Assembly: GCA_044375455.1 (NCBI GenBank)
Contig: JBILMQ010000020.1
Span: 1 to 23,831 of the forward strand
Direction: 5' to 3'
Length of the DNA stretch: 23,831 nucleotides
DNA from: JBEIHX01 sp044375455
GTDB lineage: Bacteria > Pseudomonadota > Alphaproteobacteria > Caulobacterales > Aquidulcibacteraceae
Shown here piece after piece: positions 1 through 6,331 of the stretch. The translations under genes were made by a program, and so were the position numbers. A model generated the notes under the pieces. The model saw only the letters and a program-made list of their open reading frames with translations. It was not told the DNA's origin and made no database searches. The stretch's first letter is position 1. The number at the start of each line of letters is the position of its first letter.

Positions 1-9
1 CCGGCCTTT

Positions 10-57
10 GGTGCGGCCAAACGGTGCGGCCAAATTGGTGCGGCCAAATTGGTGCGG
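10..57. repeat. Short tandem repeat copying the tRNA-Leu 3' end
   Basis: The 11-mer ggtgcggccaa starts at 10, 23 and 37, and a fourth, diverged copy (ggtgcgga) starts at 51 inside the tRNA gene, so the period is 13-14 bp. Read on the minus strand, each unit carries CCGCACCAA, which is the last bases of the tRNA acceptor stem, the discriminator A, CCA and one following A. The units can also fold as small TTGG/CCAA hairpins. The repeat lies directly 3' of the tRNA on its transcribed strand. Its role is unknown. Confidence 0.8.
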
Positions 58-134
58 ACGGTGGGAGTCGAACCCACACGCCTTGCGGCGCTGGAACCTA
101 AATCCAGTGCGTCTGCCAGTTCCGCCACATCCGC
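50..134 (-). tRNA. tRNA-Leu (anticodon UAG)
   Basis: The reverse complement folds as an 85-nt class II tRNA with an encoded 3' CCA. The acceptor stem GCGGATG pairs with CGTCCGC (one G-T wobble). The anticodon stem-loop reads CTGGATTTAGGTTCCAG, which places TAG as the anticodon. A long variable arm (GCGCCGCAAGGCGT) and a T-arm with GGTTCGACTCC follow. It closely matches the bacterial tRNA-Leu(UAG) pattern, which reads CUA and other CUN leucine codons. It lies about 60 bp downstream of the receiver-domain gene on the same strand, so readthrough is possible but not shown. Confidence 0.97.
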
Positions 135-193
135 ATCAGGGCGTTCCATAGCTGACCCCTCCGGCAATCGGAACAGTCCGTCTCAGCAGGCCC

Positions 194-577
194 TCACGTC
201 TCTGGAACTGCAGCCTGCTCGATGGCGTCGAGCAAAGCCTCCGGGTCAAATGGCTTGCGCAGCACAACGGCGGCCTTTGACCGCGTAGCGCGCTCCAGCA
301 GGTCGGTCCGCACGGTGCCAGTGATCAACACGACCGGACTTGTATCTCCAACCTGCCGCAATGCATCAACAAAGGCGACCCCGTCCATGCCAGGCAGCTC
401 AAGATCAACGACCGTACACGTCGTCGGCGCCGGCGGCGCGGCCAAACATGCCTCAGCCGCCGGGAACGCATCAACGGCGTAACCAACTGTCTGAAGAAGC
501 ACGGATAGAGAATCCCTCAATGCGGCGTCATCATCGATGACGCGGATCAATCGCTGCGATTTGACCGATGCATCCAC
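194..577 (-). CDS. Stand-alone response-regulator receiver protein
   Basis: This 127-aa protein is a single CheY-like receiver domain with no output domain. The acidic pocket is D15-D17, the predicted phosphoacceptor is D58 (VVDLELPGMDG), the switch Thr is T86 (LITGT) and the conserved Lys is K108 (RKPFDP). All key residues are present, so it should accept phosphate. The RKPFDPE-type ending resembles the receiver of the FixJ-like protein upstream (EKPFDPE), suggesting that the same kinase could phosphorylate both. The start is GTG at 577, with AAGGA about 10 nt upstream. It lies 208 bp downstream of the fixJ-like gene on the same strand, with a FixK-like palindrome and a hairpin between them, so it may have its own promoter. 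It could be a phosphate sink or a protein-protein regulator. The fold is certain; the partner is inferred. Confidence 0.9.
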   Translation of the reverse strand: MDASVKSQRLIRVIDDDAALRDSLSVLLQTVGYAVDAFPAAEACLAAPPAPTTCTVVDLELPGMDGVAFVDALRQVGDTSPVVLITGTVRTDLLERATRSKAAVVLRKPFDPEALLDAIEQAAVPET

Positions 578-725
578 AACGAAACAGTCCTTGTCTCAAC
601 GGGTTACAGACTTCCAGCGTATCCGGATGCGCGCGCACGCCCCTTGTTCCGCGCCCCGACAGTTCAACTCCGGCGACGTCCCCGTCGCCCAGTTCGGCAG
701 CTCCTCGCACCCTGGGACCGGATGC

Positions 726-739
726 TTGATCCATCGCAA
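726..739. promoter_or_regulatory. Candidate FixK/FNR-type operator
   Basis: The minus strand reads TTGCGATGGATCAA, which fits the published FixK-type pattern TTG(A/C)-N6-(T/G)CAA, with one perfect ATCAA half. Its centre is about 155 bp upstream of the receiver gene's GTG. FixK/FNR/CRP-family proteins activate oxygen-limited genes from such sites. A motif this loose is expected about once per 16 kb by chance. No convincing -10 was found at the expected distance, so the support is mainly its position next to a FixLJ-like pair. Confidence 0.35.
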
Positions 740-759
740 AACATATTCTTCCACGCAGC

Positions 760-777
760 ACTCGCGCAAGCGCGAGT
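760..777 (-). terminator. Hairpin just after the fixJ-like stop codon
   Basis: ACTCGCGC-GCGCGAGT type dyad: a 7-bp perfect stem around a CAAG/CTTG loop, beginning 8 nt past the stop of the response-regulator gene on the minus strand. There is no T-run directly after it, so it is at best a weak or Rho-assisted terminator, or an mRNA 3'-end stabiliser. Confidence 0.4.
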
Positions 778-785
778 CCGGATGA

Positions 786-1397
786 CTACGTACGCGCAGC
801 GCCTAGCGTCACCCCATTGGCGATCGCGAGACGCACCAGTTCCGCAAAGCTTCGCACCTCCAGCTTCTGCATGATGCGCGCCCGGTGCACCTCCACGGTG
901 CGCGGCGAAATGCCCAGCGCGCGCGCGACAACCTTGTTGGCTTCGCCAGCGACAAGATGGGCGAGCACCTCGCGCTCACGCGGCGACAAGCCATTGAGCG
1001 CACCGCCATTCGGCGCATGGTCCTGCGCCCCGTCCGAAAGCCTGACGGCGCGCGCAACCGCGTCGAGCACGCGTTCCGGATCAAACGGTTTCTCGATGAA
1101 ATCGATCGCGCCGCGCTGCATCGCCTGTACGGCCGTGGGGATGTCCCCATGGCCAGAGATCATCACGACGCACGGAGCGCGCGGCCGTCCCATAAGATCG
1201 CCCAGCAGCGACAGACCGTCGCGGCCCGGCATCTCGATGTCGAGCAGGACGGCCGCAGCCACCGCAAGATCGGGGTCGCCGATCAGAGTCTCGCCATCGC
1301 CATGCACGCCGACCCGATAGCCGCCGGCCTCCAGCAAGGCGGCCAGACTGGTCCGTACGCCTGGATCATCATCGACCACAAGCACCTGGTTCGTCAT
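786..1397 (-). CDS. FixJ-like two-component response regulator (REC-LuxR HTH)
   Basis: This protein of about 203 aa is a DNA-binding transcription regulator with an N-terminal receiver domain (about 1-120) and a C-terminal LuxR/GerE helix-turn-helix (about 136-200). Receiver residues seen are the VVDDD acidic pocket near the N-terminus, phosphoacceptor D53 (LLDIEMPGRDG) and K103 (EKPFDP). The output domain carries the family signature LSPREREVLAHLVAGEANKV and RTVEVHRARIMQKL. Length and layout match FixJ, the partner of FixL that activates micro-oxic or nitrogen-fixation genes. The preferred start is the ATG at 1397, sharing one base with the kinase stop (TGATG) and with GAGG 4 nt upstream. 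A GTG at 1400 is the alternative. Translational coupling to the kinase marks the two as a cognate pair. FixJ-type assignment is confident; target genes are unknown. Confidence 0.92.
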   Translation of the reverse strand: MTNQVLVVDDDPGVRTSLAALLEAGGYRVGVHGDGETLIGDPDLAVAAAVLLDIEMPGRDGLSLLGDLMGRPRAPCVVMISGHGDIPTAVQAMQRGAIDFIEKPFDPERVLDAVARAVRLSDGAQDHAPNGGALNGLSPREREVLAHLVAGEANKVVARALGISPRTVEVHRARIMQKLEVRSFAELVRLAIANGVTLGAART

Positions 1398-2599
1398 CAC
1401 GCCTCGCAGTTTTCAAGGGGAAGACGCACGCGAAAGACAGCCCCGCCCTCATCACGGTTGTCCGCGCTGATATCACCACCATGTGCCTCAATGATACGCC
1501 GAGATATCGACAAACCCAAGCCCATCCCCTGCTCCTTGGTGGTCGTAAACGGCTGAAACAGGCGCGCGAGCGTGCCCGGCGCGATCCCAGGCCCGGTGTC
1601 ACGCACCTCAATCAGCGCCATGTCTCCCTCGCGGCGCGTGGCAATATCAATGCGTCGGGCAGATGCTCCTGAAATCAGAGCATCTACAGCATTGCGCACC
1701 AAGTTCACGATCACCTGCTGGATCTGCACCTTGTCGATGGTCAGCTGCGGGACTGCCGGGTCAAGTTGAAACCCGGCCTCAATACTGTGCCGAGCGGACC
1801 CGGTCAGCGCCAGCAGCGCAGCTTCGTGCACCACATCATTCAAGGGATGTGCACCGCGCGCAGAACCGCCCTTGCGCATGAAGTGTCGCAGATTGGTGAT
1901 GATCCCCGAGGCGCGGTCGATTTCGGCGTCCGCCTTGGCCATCAGATCGGCCAACCCCTGAGTGTTCATCGCCGGGTCGCGACGCATCGCGATTTTGGCC
2001 GCGAACAAATAATTCTTCGCCGCCGTCAGCGGTTGGGCGATTTCATGGGCGATCGTCGAGGTCATTTCCGACATCGCCCCGACCCGCCCGGCATGAATCA
2101 GTTCATCGCGCAGCGCCTCAACCTCCCGGTCAAGCGCCGCCCGGTCTGACAGATCGACGACGAAGACGCTGAACAGACGCTCCGCTCCCTCTCCGGCTTT
2201 CCCGATCACGGCAATCAGCGGAAACTCCCGCCCGTCCGCCGTCACGCCGGTCACACGATGGCGCTGATCAAGGTTGACGAGGCAAGCATCGGCAGCGGAC
2301 CCTGCCTCGCGAGCGGATGATGACGGCGCCTGAACAGCATCAGCCGACGCCGCCGCGCCGGTGCACGACTTTGCCCAGGCGATCGCCCCGCCGCGCGCTT
2401 CAAACATCGGCAGGAGATCGGACATCCGGGCGGCCGCGAGGTGCTGCGGCTCAACCCCGAACATCCGGGCTGCAACCGCATTCATCGTGCGCAAGCCGCC
2501 CTGGCCATCGACCAGCATAATGGCATGGGGCGCAGCTTCCAGGACCGTGTGCATCAAGTCCTGCCCCGGCAAGTCTTCGATCTGATCGCGTCTGCTCAT
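1397..2599 (-). CDS. PAS-domain sensor histidine kinase, FixL-like
   Basis: This 400-aa kinase has no predicted membrane segment. A PAS domain covers about residues 15-152, a HisKA dimerisation domain follows with H185 (TIAHEIAQPLTAAKNY), and an HATPase domain has N303 (VNLVRNAVDAL), D334 (VRDTGPGIAPG) and the G2 box GMGLGLSISRR at 359-368. It should autophosphorylate and donate to the overlapping FixJ-like regulator. The architecture resembles FixL, but aligning its VTADGREFP strand with FixL's RRDGTTFP strand puts a Val (about 108) where rhizobial FixL has the haem-ligating His. The PAS domain also carries an Ala/Ser-rich insertion (about 80-105). Oxygen sensing through haem is therefore doubtful. 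The start ATG at 2599 has AGGG 3 nt upstream, which is short spacing. Kinase identity is firm; the signal sensed is unknown. Confidence 0.9.
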   Translation of the reverse strand: MSRRDQIEDLPGQDLMHTVLEAAPHAIMLVDGQGGLRTMNAVAARMFGVEPQHLAAARMSDLLPMFEARGGAIAWAKSCTGAAASADAVQAPSSSAREAGSAADACLVNLDQRHRVTGVTADGREFPLIAVIGKAGEGAERLFSVFVVDLSDRAALDREVEALRDELIHAGRVGAMSEMTSTIAHEIAQPLTAAKNYLFAAKIAMRRDPAMNTQGLADLMAKADAEIDRASGIITNLRHFMRKGGSARGAHPLNDVVHEAALLALTGSARHSIEAGFQLDPAVPQLTIDKVQIQQVIVNLVRNAVDALISGASARRIDIATRREGDMALIEVRDTGPGIAPGTLARLFQPFTTTKEQGMGLGLSISRRIIEAHGGDISADNRDEGGAVFRVRLPLENCEA

Positions 2600-2724
2600 G
2601 CGCCCTGGCCCAGCTCAACCGTGATTGTTCGCGACACTCCGGCAGAGGAGCTTCGCCAATGGCGACCCGAACCTGCAGCACCGGCAGGATACAGTGACGC
2701 CTGCAACCTCAGATTATTCGCCCC

Positions 2725-3255
2725 CTACCAGTCGCTGGCGTCAAGATCCATGTTGTGGAGCGCCTGCGCCCCATCGAGTTCGCGCGCGTCAGTGTCAGCG
2801 GCGGCGAGCACCCGGGCAAGGGACGCGATGCCCTCGCGCACGCCTGCATCGCTGATGGCGGCGAAATTGCGCACAAGCTCCAGGGTCTGGCGGGCAGTGT
2901 CTGAAACCTCCTCCGCCTGTGGCTGCGCCCCTTGAGCGGCCGGGAAGAAGGCAGAGACAGGCACGCCCAACGCCGCGGCGATCTGCGCCAGCCTTCCCGC
3001 GCTGATGCGGTTCAGTCCGGTCTCATATTTCTGGATCTGCTGATAGGAAACGTTCAGCCGTTGCGCCAACTGCTCTTGTGACAGGCCAAGCGTCAACCGG
3101 CGATGACGCAACTGGTGGGCCACCAGCCGATCCATCGCCTGAACGGCGCGCGCGCCCAAACCCGTCTCAGATGAGGCCGTCTTAGATGAGGCCCTCTTTG
3201 TGGAGACCCTTTTGTTTGAGGCCCCATTTGGGGGGGGCCAACCACTGCGCACCAT
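2725..3255 (-). CDS. XRE-family helix-turn-helix transcriptional regulator
   Basis: A Cro/C1-type HTH sits in the middle of the protein (LRHRRLTLGLSQEQLAQRLN followed by VSYQQIQKYETGLNRISAGRLAQIAAALGVPVSAFF). This is the form common in alphaproteobacterial regulators of about 130-150 aa. The C-terminal part is acidic and helical (SDTARQTLELVRNFAAISDAGVREGIASL), as in those relatives. The ATG at 3255 is preferred because GGGAG lies 8 nt upstream; a GTG at 3264 is also open. The first 40 residues are unusual: Ser/Lys/Arg-rich and built from a 5-residue repeat encoded by a 15-bp DNA repeat. A shorter product from an internal ATG at 3135 (MDRLVAHQL) would be close to the usual family length but has no visible Shine-Dalgarno. 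The gene lies 125 bp upstream of the fixL-like gene on the same strand. Its targets are unknown. Confidence 0.85.
   Translation of the reverse strand: MVRSGWPPPNGASNKRVSTKRASSKTASSETGLGARAVQAMDRLVAHQLRHRRLTLGLSQEQLAQRLNVSYQQIQKYETGLNRISAGRLAQIAAALGVPVSAFFPAAQGAQPQAEEVSDTARQTLELVRNFAAISDAGVREGIASLARVLAAADTDARELDGAQALHNMDLDASDW
3166..3225 (-). repeat. Four 15-bp tandem repeats in the XRE gene N-terminus
   Basis: Four successive degenerate 15-bp units are in frame with the XRE gene and encode GASNK, RVSTK, RASSK and TASSE (pattern x-A/V-S-S/T/N-K/E). The two units nearest the HTH share AGATGAGGCC on the plus strand. The period keeps the reading frame, consistent with this leader being translated. 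Confidence 0.8.
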
Positions 3256-3655
3256 CACCCGCACTCCCTAACCGTGGGTAAGACCCGATCGGCGAGCGAC
3301 CATTCCAGGCGCGTGCGCCTGAGCCTGCTCTAAGACACGTCCTGCCATCGCCCAACCGGAACCGAGTGGTCCCAGCGCCTGCTCCCAGCCCCGAGCGCCG
3401 TCTCGAAAGGCGACGTCTAAAAGCCGACAAGCACGCAGGCGGCGCTCAAGCAGGCGACGCTCAAGCGCCAACATCCCTTGCGACATGGTGCTCGGGCGCG
3501 CGCACGATCAGCTATCCTGCATCAGTATCGGACGCTGGCAAGCAAGGGGCAATTGGGAGGAACCCCTAGTGGACCCGGCGCGCATCGACTTGCACCCCAG
3601 GCCACGATACCGTCATGCAAATCGGCACTGCGACAGGCCTTGGGAGACCCTGCGG
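3256..3655. other. Intergenic region between divergent XRE and DUF445 genes
   Basis: About 400 bp with no convincing gene. It must hold the promoters of the leftward XRE/FixLJ cluster and the rightward DUF445 gene, but I see no clear -35/-10 pair. It contains a degenerate 15-bp repeat near 3408-3466. A 72-codon leftward reading frame (3268-3486) exists but lacks a Shine-Dalgarno and shows mixed third-base composition, so it is not called as a gene. Confidence 0.6.
3437..3466. repeat. Direct 15-bp repeat upstream of the DUF445 gene
   Basis: Units 3437-3451 and 3452-3466 are aggcggcgctcaagc and aggcgacgctcaagc, differing at one base. A more diverged copy (aggcgacgtctaaaa) begins at 3408. The array sits about 190 bp before the DUF445 start. 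No function is apparent. Confidence 0.8.
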
Positions 3656-4945
3656 ATGGTCACGGCGAAAGAGCGGCCCCGGAAAGAGCCGCGCGCGCCG
3701 TTCTGGCGCACCCTGTCCGGCATGCGCTTCATCGCCACCGGACTGCTGATCGTCATGGCCTGCGTGTTCGTTGTGGCGCGCCTCCATGAAGGTGGGCATC
3801 CCGCTATTGGCTATGCCCGCGCATTTGCCGAAGCCGCCATGGTTGGCGCACTTGCAGACTGGTTTGCCGTGACCGCCCTGTTCCGGCGACCGCTTGGCCT
3901 GCCAATACCGCACACAGCGATCATCCCGCGCAGCAAGAACCGGATCGGCGCCGGACTCGCCCGCTTCATCGAGACCAATTTTCTCGCCCCAGATGTCGTG
4001 CGCCGGGAACTCGCAGGCAAGGATCTCGCCGGCGCCGCGGCGCACTGGCTGCTCGCCCCGGGACGGGCGCGCGCACTCGCCGCAATGGCTGCCGACGCCG
4101 CCCCGCGCGCCCTCGCCATGGTCGACGACGCGCCGGTCAGCCGACTTATCGCAGATGTCGCGCGCGAAGGGGCTCTCAGGGCCGATGCTGCGGCGCTCAT
4201 CGCTGACGTGCTGCAGACGCTGACCGCGGAGAACCGGCATCAGAATGCGCTGGATCATCTTGTCCGCTATGCAGATGATTATCTGCGACGCAATGAAGCC
4301 GACATCCGCAAACGCGTGTCGGCCGAAACCAGCATGTTCTGGCGCCTGCTCACGGTCGACCGGCGCGCCGCCGACGCCGTCATCGACGCCGCGAAGACCG
4401 GCATCAGCGAGGTCGCACGCGATCCCGGCCACGAATTCCGGACGCGCTTCACCGCATCGGTGCTGGAGTTGATCTATGATCTGCGCACCGCGCCGCGCCT
4501 GCGCGCCGATGTCGAGGCCATGAAACGCGGAGTGATCGCGCACCCGGACTTCCAGGAGTTCGCCTCTGCCGTCTGGCGGGACCTGAAGCAGGCGATCCGC
4601 GCCGCCGCCAGCGGCCCCGAACCAGCCGTCATTCGGCAGATCGAAGGCGCGCTCACCGGTCTCGCCGAACGGCTCTTGAAGGATGAAGAGGCCCGCGCCG
4701 CGATCAATGCGGGACTCTGCGACGCCATCGTGTCAACGGCCGCGGCGCGCCGCCAGGACGTAGGCCGCTTCGTGGCAGAAACCATACAGAGCTGGGATGC
4801 GCGCAAGGTCGTGGAGCAAATGGAGACCGCCGTCGGCCGGGACCTGCAGTACATCCGCCTCTCGGGAACGCTGATCGGCGGACTGATCGGTCTCGCACTG
4901 CACGCCGCCTCCACGCTGATTGCGCAAGTCGCACCGCTCGCCTGA
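3656..4945 (+). CDS. DUF445 (YjiN-family) membrane protein
   Basis: This 429-aa protein belongs to the DUF445/YjiN family, whose biochemical role is unknown. One transmembrane segment lies near the N-terminus (about 23-43, MRFIATGLLIVMACVFVVAR) and one near the C-terminus (LIGGLIGLALHAASTLIA), with a long soluble, helical, charged middle. The family hallmark ALADWFAVTALFRRPLGLPI followed by PHTAIIPRSKNRIG is at about 66-97. The ATG at 3656 is chosen because GGAG lies 10 nt upstream and the protein then begins with the basic leader and membrane segment usual in the family. The frame is open 57 codons further upstream, but that stretch looks non-coding. It is followed 93 bp later by the MgtC-like membrane protein gene, possibly in the same transcript. 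Family assignment is confident; function is not known. Confidence 0.9.
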   Translation: MVTAKERPRKEPRAPFWRTLSGMRFIATGLLIVMACVFVVARLHEGGHPAIGYARAFAEAAMVGALADWFAVTALFRRPLGLPIPHTAIIPRSKNRIGAGLARFIETNFLAPDVVRRELAGKDLAGAAAHWLLAPGRARALAAMAADAAPRALAMVDDAPVSRLIADVAREGALRADAAALIADVLQTLTAENRHQNALDHLVRYADDYLRRNEADIRKRVSAETSMFWRLLTVDRRAADAVIDAAKTGISEVARDPGHEFRTRFTASVLELIYDLRTAPRLRADVEAMKRGVIAHPDFQEFASAVWRDLKQAIRAAASGPEPAVIRQIEGALTGLAERLLKDEEARAAINAGLCDAIVSTAAARRQDVGRFVAETIQSWDARKVVEQMETAVGRDLQYIRLSGTLIGGLIGLALHAASTLIAQVAPLA

Positions 4946-5038
4946 GCCCCAACGCGCCTTTGAAGCGAAGCCGCAGGCGCGCCGGGCCGCCATGGGCTAA
5001 GGTGGGCCGGAATGTAACCTCAGCCTGGCGGCTGCCAT

Positions 5039-6331
5039 ATGCTCGACGATGGACAAGACATGATGCTGCGCTTCGCGGTCGCGCTGGCGATCGGCATCCT
5101 CATCGGTGCTGAGCGCCACTGGCGCGAGCGTGACGCGCCGCCAGGCAGCCGGGCGGCCGGCATCCGAACCTACACCGCAAGCGCACTGCTCGGCGCCCTC
5201 GCCGTCGCGCTGGGTCAAACGATGGCGGGTGGCGCAGATAGGGCGCCGGGTCTTGCTGGCGCGATCGTGATCGCCGCTGTGTTTCTGGCATTCGCCGGCG
5301 CCTTCACGCTGTTCAAGCACGAGGAAGCCGAGCGCCATGACGACGTCAGCGTGACCGGCGTGATCGCCGCGTTCGCAACGTTCGCGCTCGGCGCACTCGC
5401 AATGGCCGGAGAACGCACCGGCGCAGTCGCGGGCGCTGTAGCACTCACAATTCTTTTGTCGGCACGCGAACAATTGCATGGTTTGGTCGCCCGCCTGCAA
5501 TGGAACGATTTCCGCGCCGCGCTGGTCATCCTCGCGATGACGTTCCTGGTCCTGCCGCTGTTGCCGCGGATCACGCTGGGGCCGTTCGGCGGCATTGCGC
5601 CGCGCGAGGTCTGGCTGTTCGCCATCCTGATGGCGAGCGTCTCCTTCGCGGGCTATATCGCAGTGCGCGCCCTCGGCGCAGCACGCGGGCTAGCACTGGC
5701 CGGCGCGGTTGGCGGGCTCGCCTCGTCCACCGCGGTGACGCTCGATTTCGCCCGGCGCGCGAAAGCCGCTCCTGCACGCGCGGCGCTCTACGCCGGGGGG
5801 GCTATGGCCGCTGCGGCGATCTCAATCCTGCGAACCGGGCTGATCGCCTGCGCCATCGCGCCGGTTCTGGCGCCGCTTCTGGCGCCGGGCCTTCTGGGGG
5901 CAGCCGCCATATACGGCTTCGGCGCCGCGATCACGTTTCACCGTCATCCGCGTGAGAGCGAAGCAGGTCTCAGCCTCGGCAACCCCTTCGATCTCGCCGC
6001 GATCGCACAGTTCGTAACGCTTCTGGTCGGCGTAACGTTCGCTGTGAAAGCCGCGCTGGCGCTTCTCGGGCCAGCAGCGGCTCAAGCGATCGCAGCGCTG
6101 ACCGGCCTCGTCGACGTCGACGCCATCACCGTCGCAGCGCCGCGCGCCATCGGTGCGCAAATGACCGCCGCGGCCGCGGCAGGCAGCCTGATGGCGGCGC
6201 TCGCAGCGAACGCTACAGCAAAATCCTTCTACGGACTGATCTTCGGGATACGCCCCTTCGCCGCCCGCTTCGCTGGCGTCTCCCTCGCCGCCGGCAGCCT
6301 CGCTGCTCTGCTGACCTGGGCGGCGCGCTAG
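5039..6331 (+). CDS. MgtC/SapB-DUF4010 multi-pass membrane protein
   Basis: This 430-aa, very hydrophobic, Ala/Gly-rich protein has an N-terminal MgtC/SapB-type domain (about 9-130, beginning LRFAVALAIGILIGAERHWRE and continuing GIRTYTASALLGALA). A DUF4010-type C-terminal half contains PLLPRITLGPFGGIAPREVW and GAVGGLASSTAVTLDFARRAK. Around ten membrane segments are visible. MgtC-like proteins are linked to magnesium-limited growth and ATP-synthase control in pathogens. For this larger DUF4010 form the role is unproven, and it may be a transporter or channel. The start is uncertain: ATG 5039 has no good Shine-Dalgarno, and ATG 5060 or 5063 would remove seven or eight residues. Its stop TAG (6329-6331) lies in a CTAG palindrome shared with the convergent nnrDE-like gene. 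Confidence 0.87.
   Translation: MLDDGQDMMLRFAVALAIGILIGAERHWRERDAPPGSRAAGIRTYTASALLGALAVALGQTMAGGADRAPGLAGAIVIAAVFLAFAGAFTLFKHEEAERHDDVSVTGVIAAFATFALGALAMAGERTGAVAGAVALTILLSAREQLHGLVARLQWNDFRAALVILAMTFLVLPLLPRITLGPFGGIAPREVWLFAILMASVSFAGYIAVRALGAARGLALAGAVGGLASSTAVTLDFARRAKAAPARAALYAGGAMAAAAISILRTGLIACAIAPVLAPLLAPGLLGAAAIYGFGAAITFHRHPRESEAGLSLGNPFDLAAIAQFVTLLVGVTFAVKAALALLGPAAAQAIAALTGLVDVDAITVAAPRAIGAQMTAAAAAGSLMAALAANATAKSFYGLIFGIRPFAARFAGVSLAAGSLAALLTWAAR

Noticed and set aside
1..57. CRISPR-like array at the left end
   Set aside because: Units are 13-14 bp with almost no spacer and match the tRNA end, so this is a simple tandem repeat.
3268..3486. Small 72-codon leftward gene before the XRE regulator
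   Set aside because: No Shine-Dalgarno, mixed third-base composition and no recognised domain; its repeats come from the 15-bp DNA array.
3566..4543. 325-codon open frame antisense to the DUF445 gene
   Set aside because: Its translation has no recognisable family, whereas the plus strand carries conserved DUF445 motifs throughout; long antisense frames are common in GC-rich DNA.
4953..4981. Terminator after the DUF445 gene (CGCGCCT/AGGCGCG)
   Set aside because: A 7-bp dyad exists, but the loop is 15 nt and no T-run follows, so it cannot be called an intrinsic terminator.
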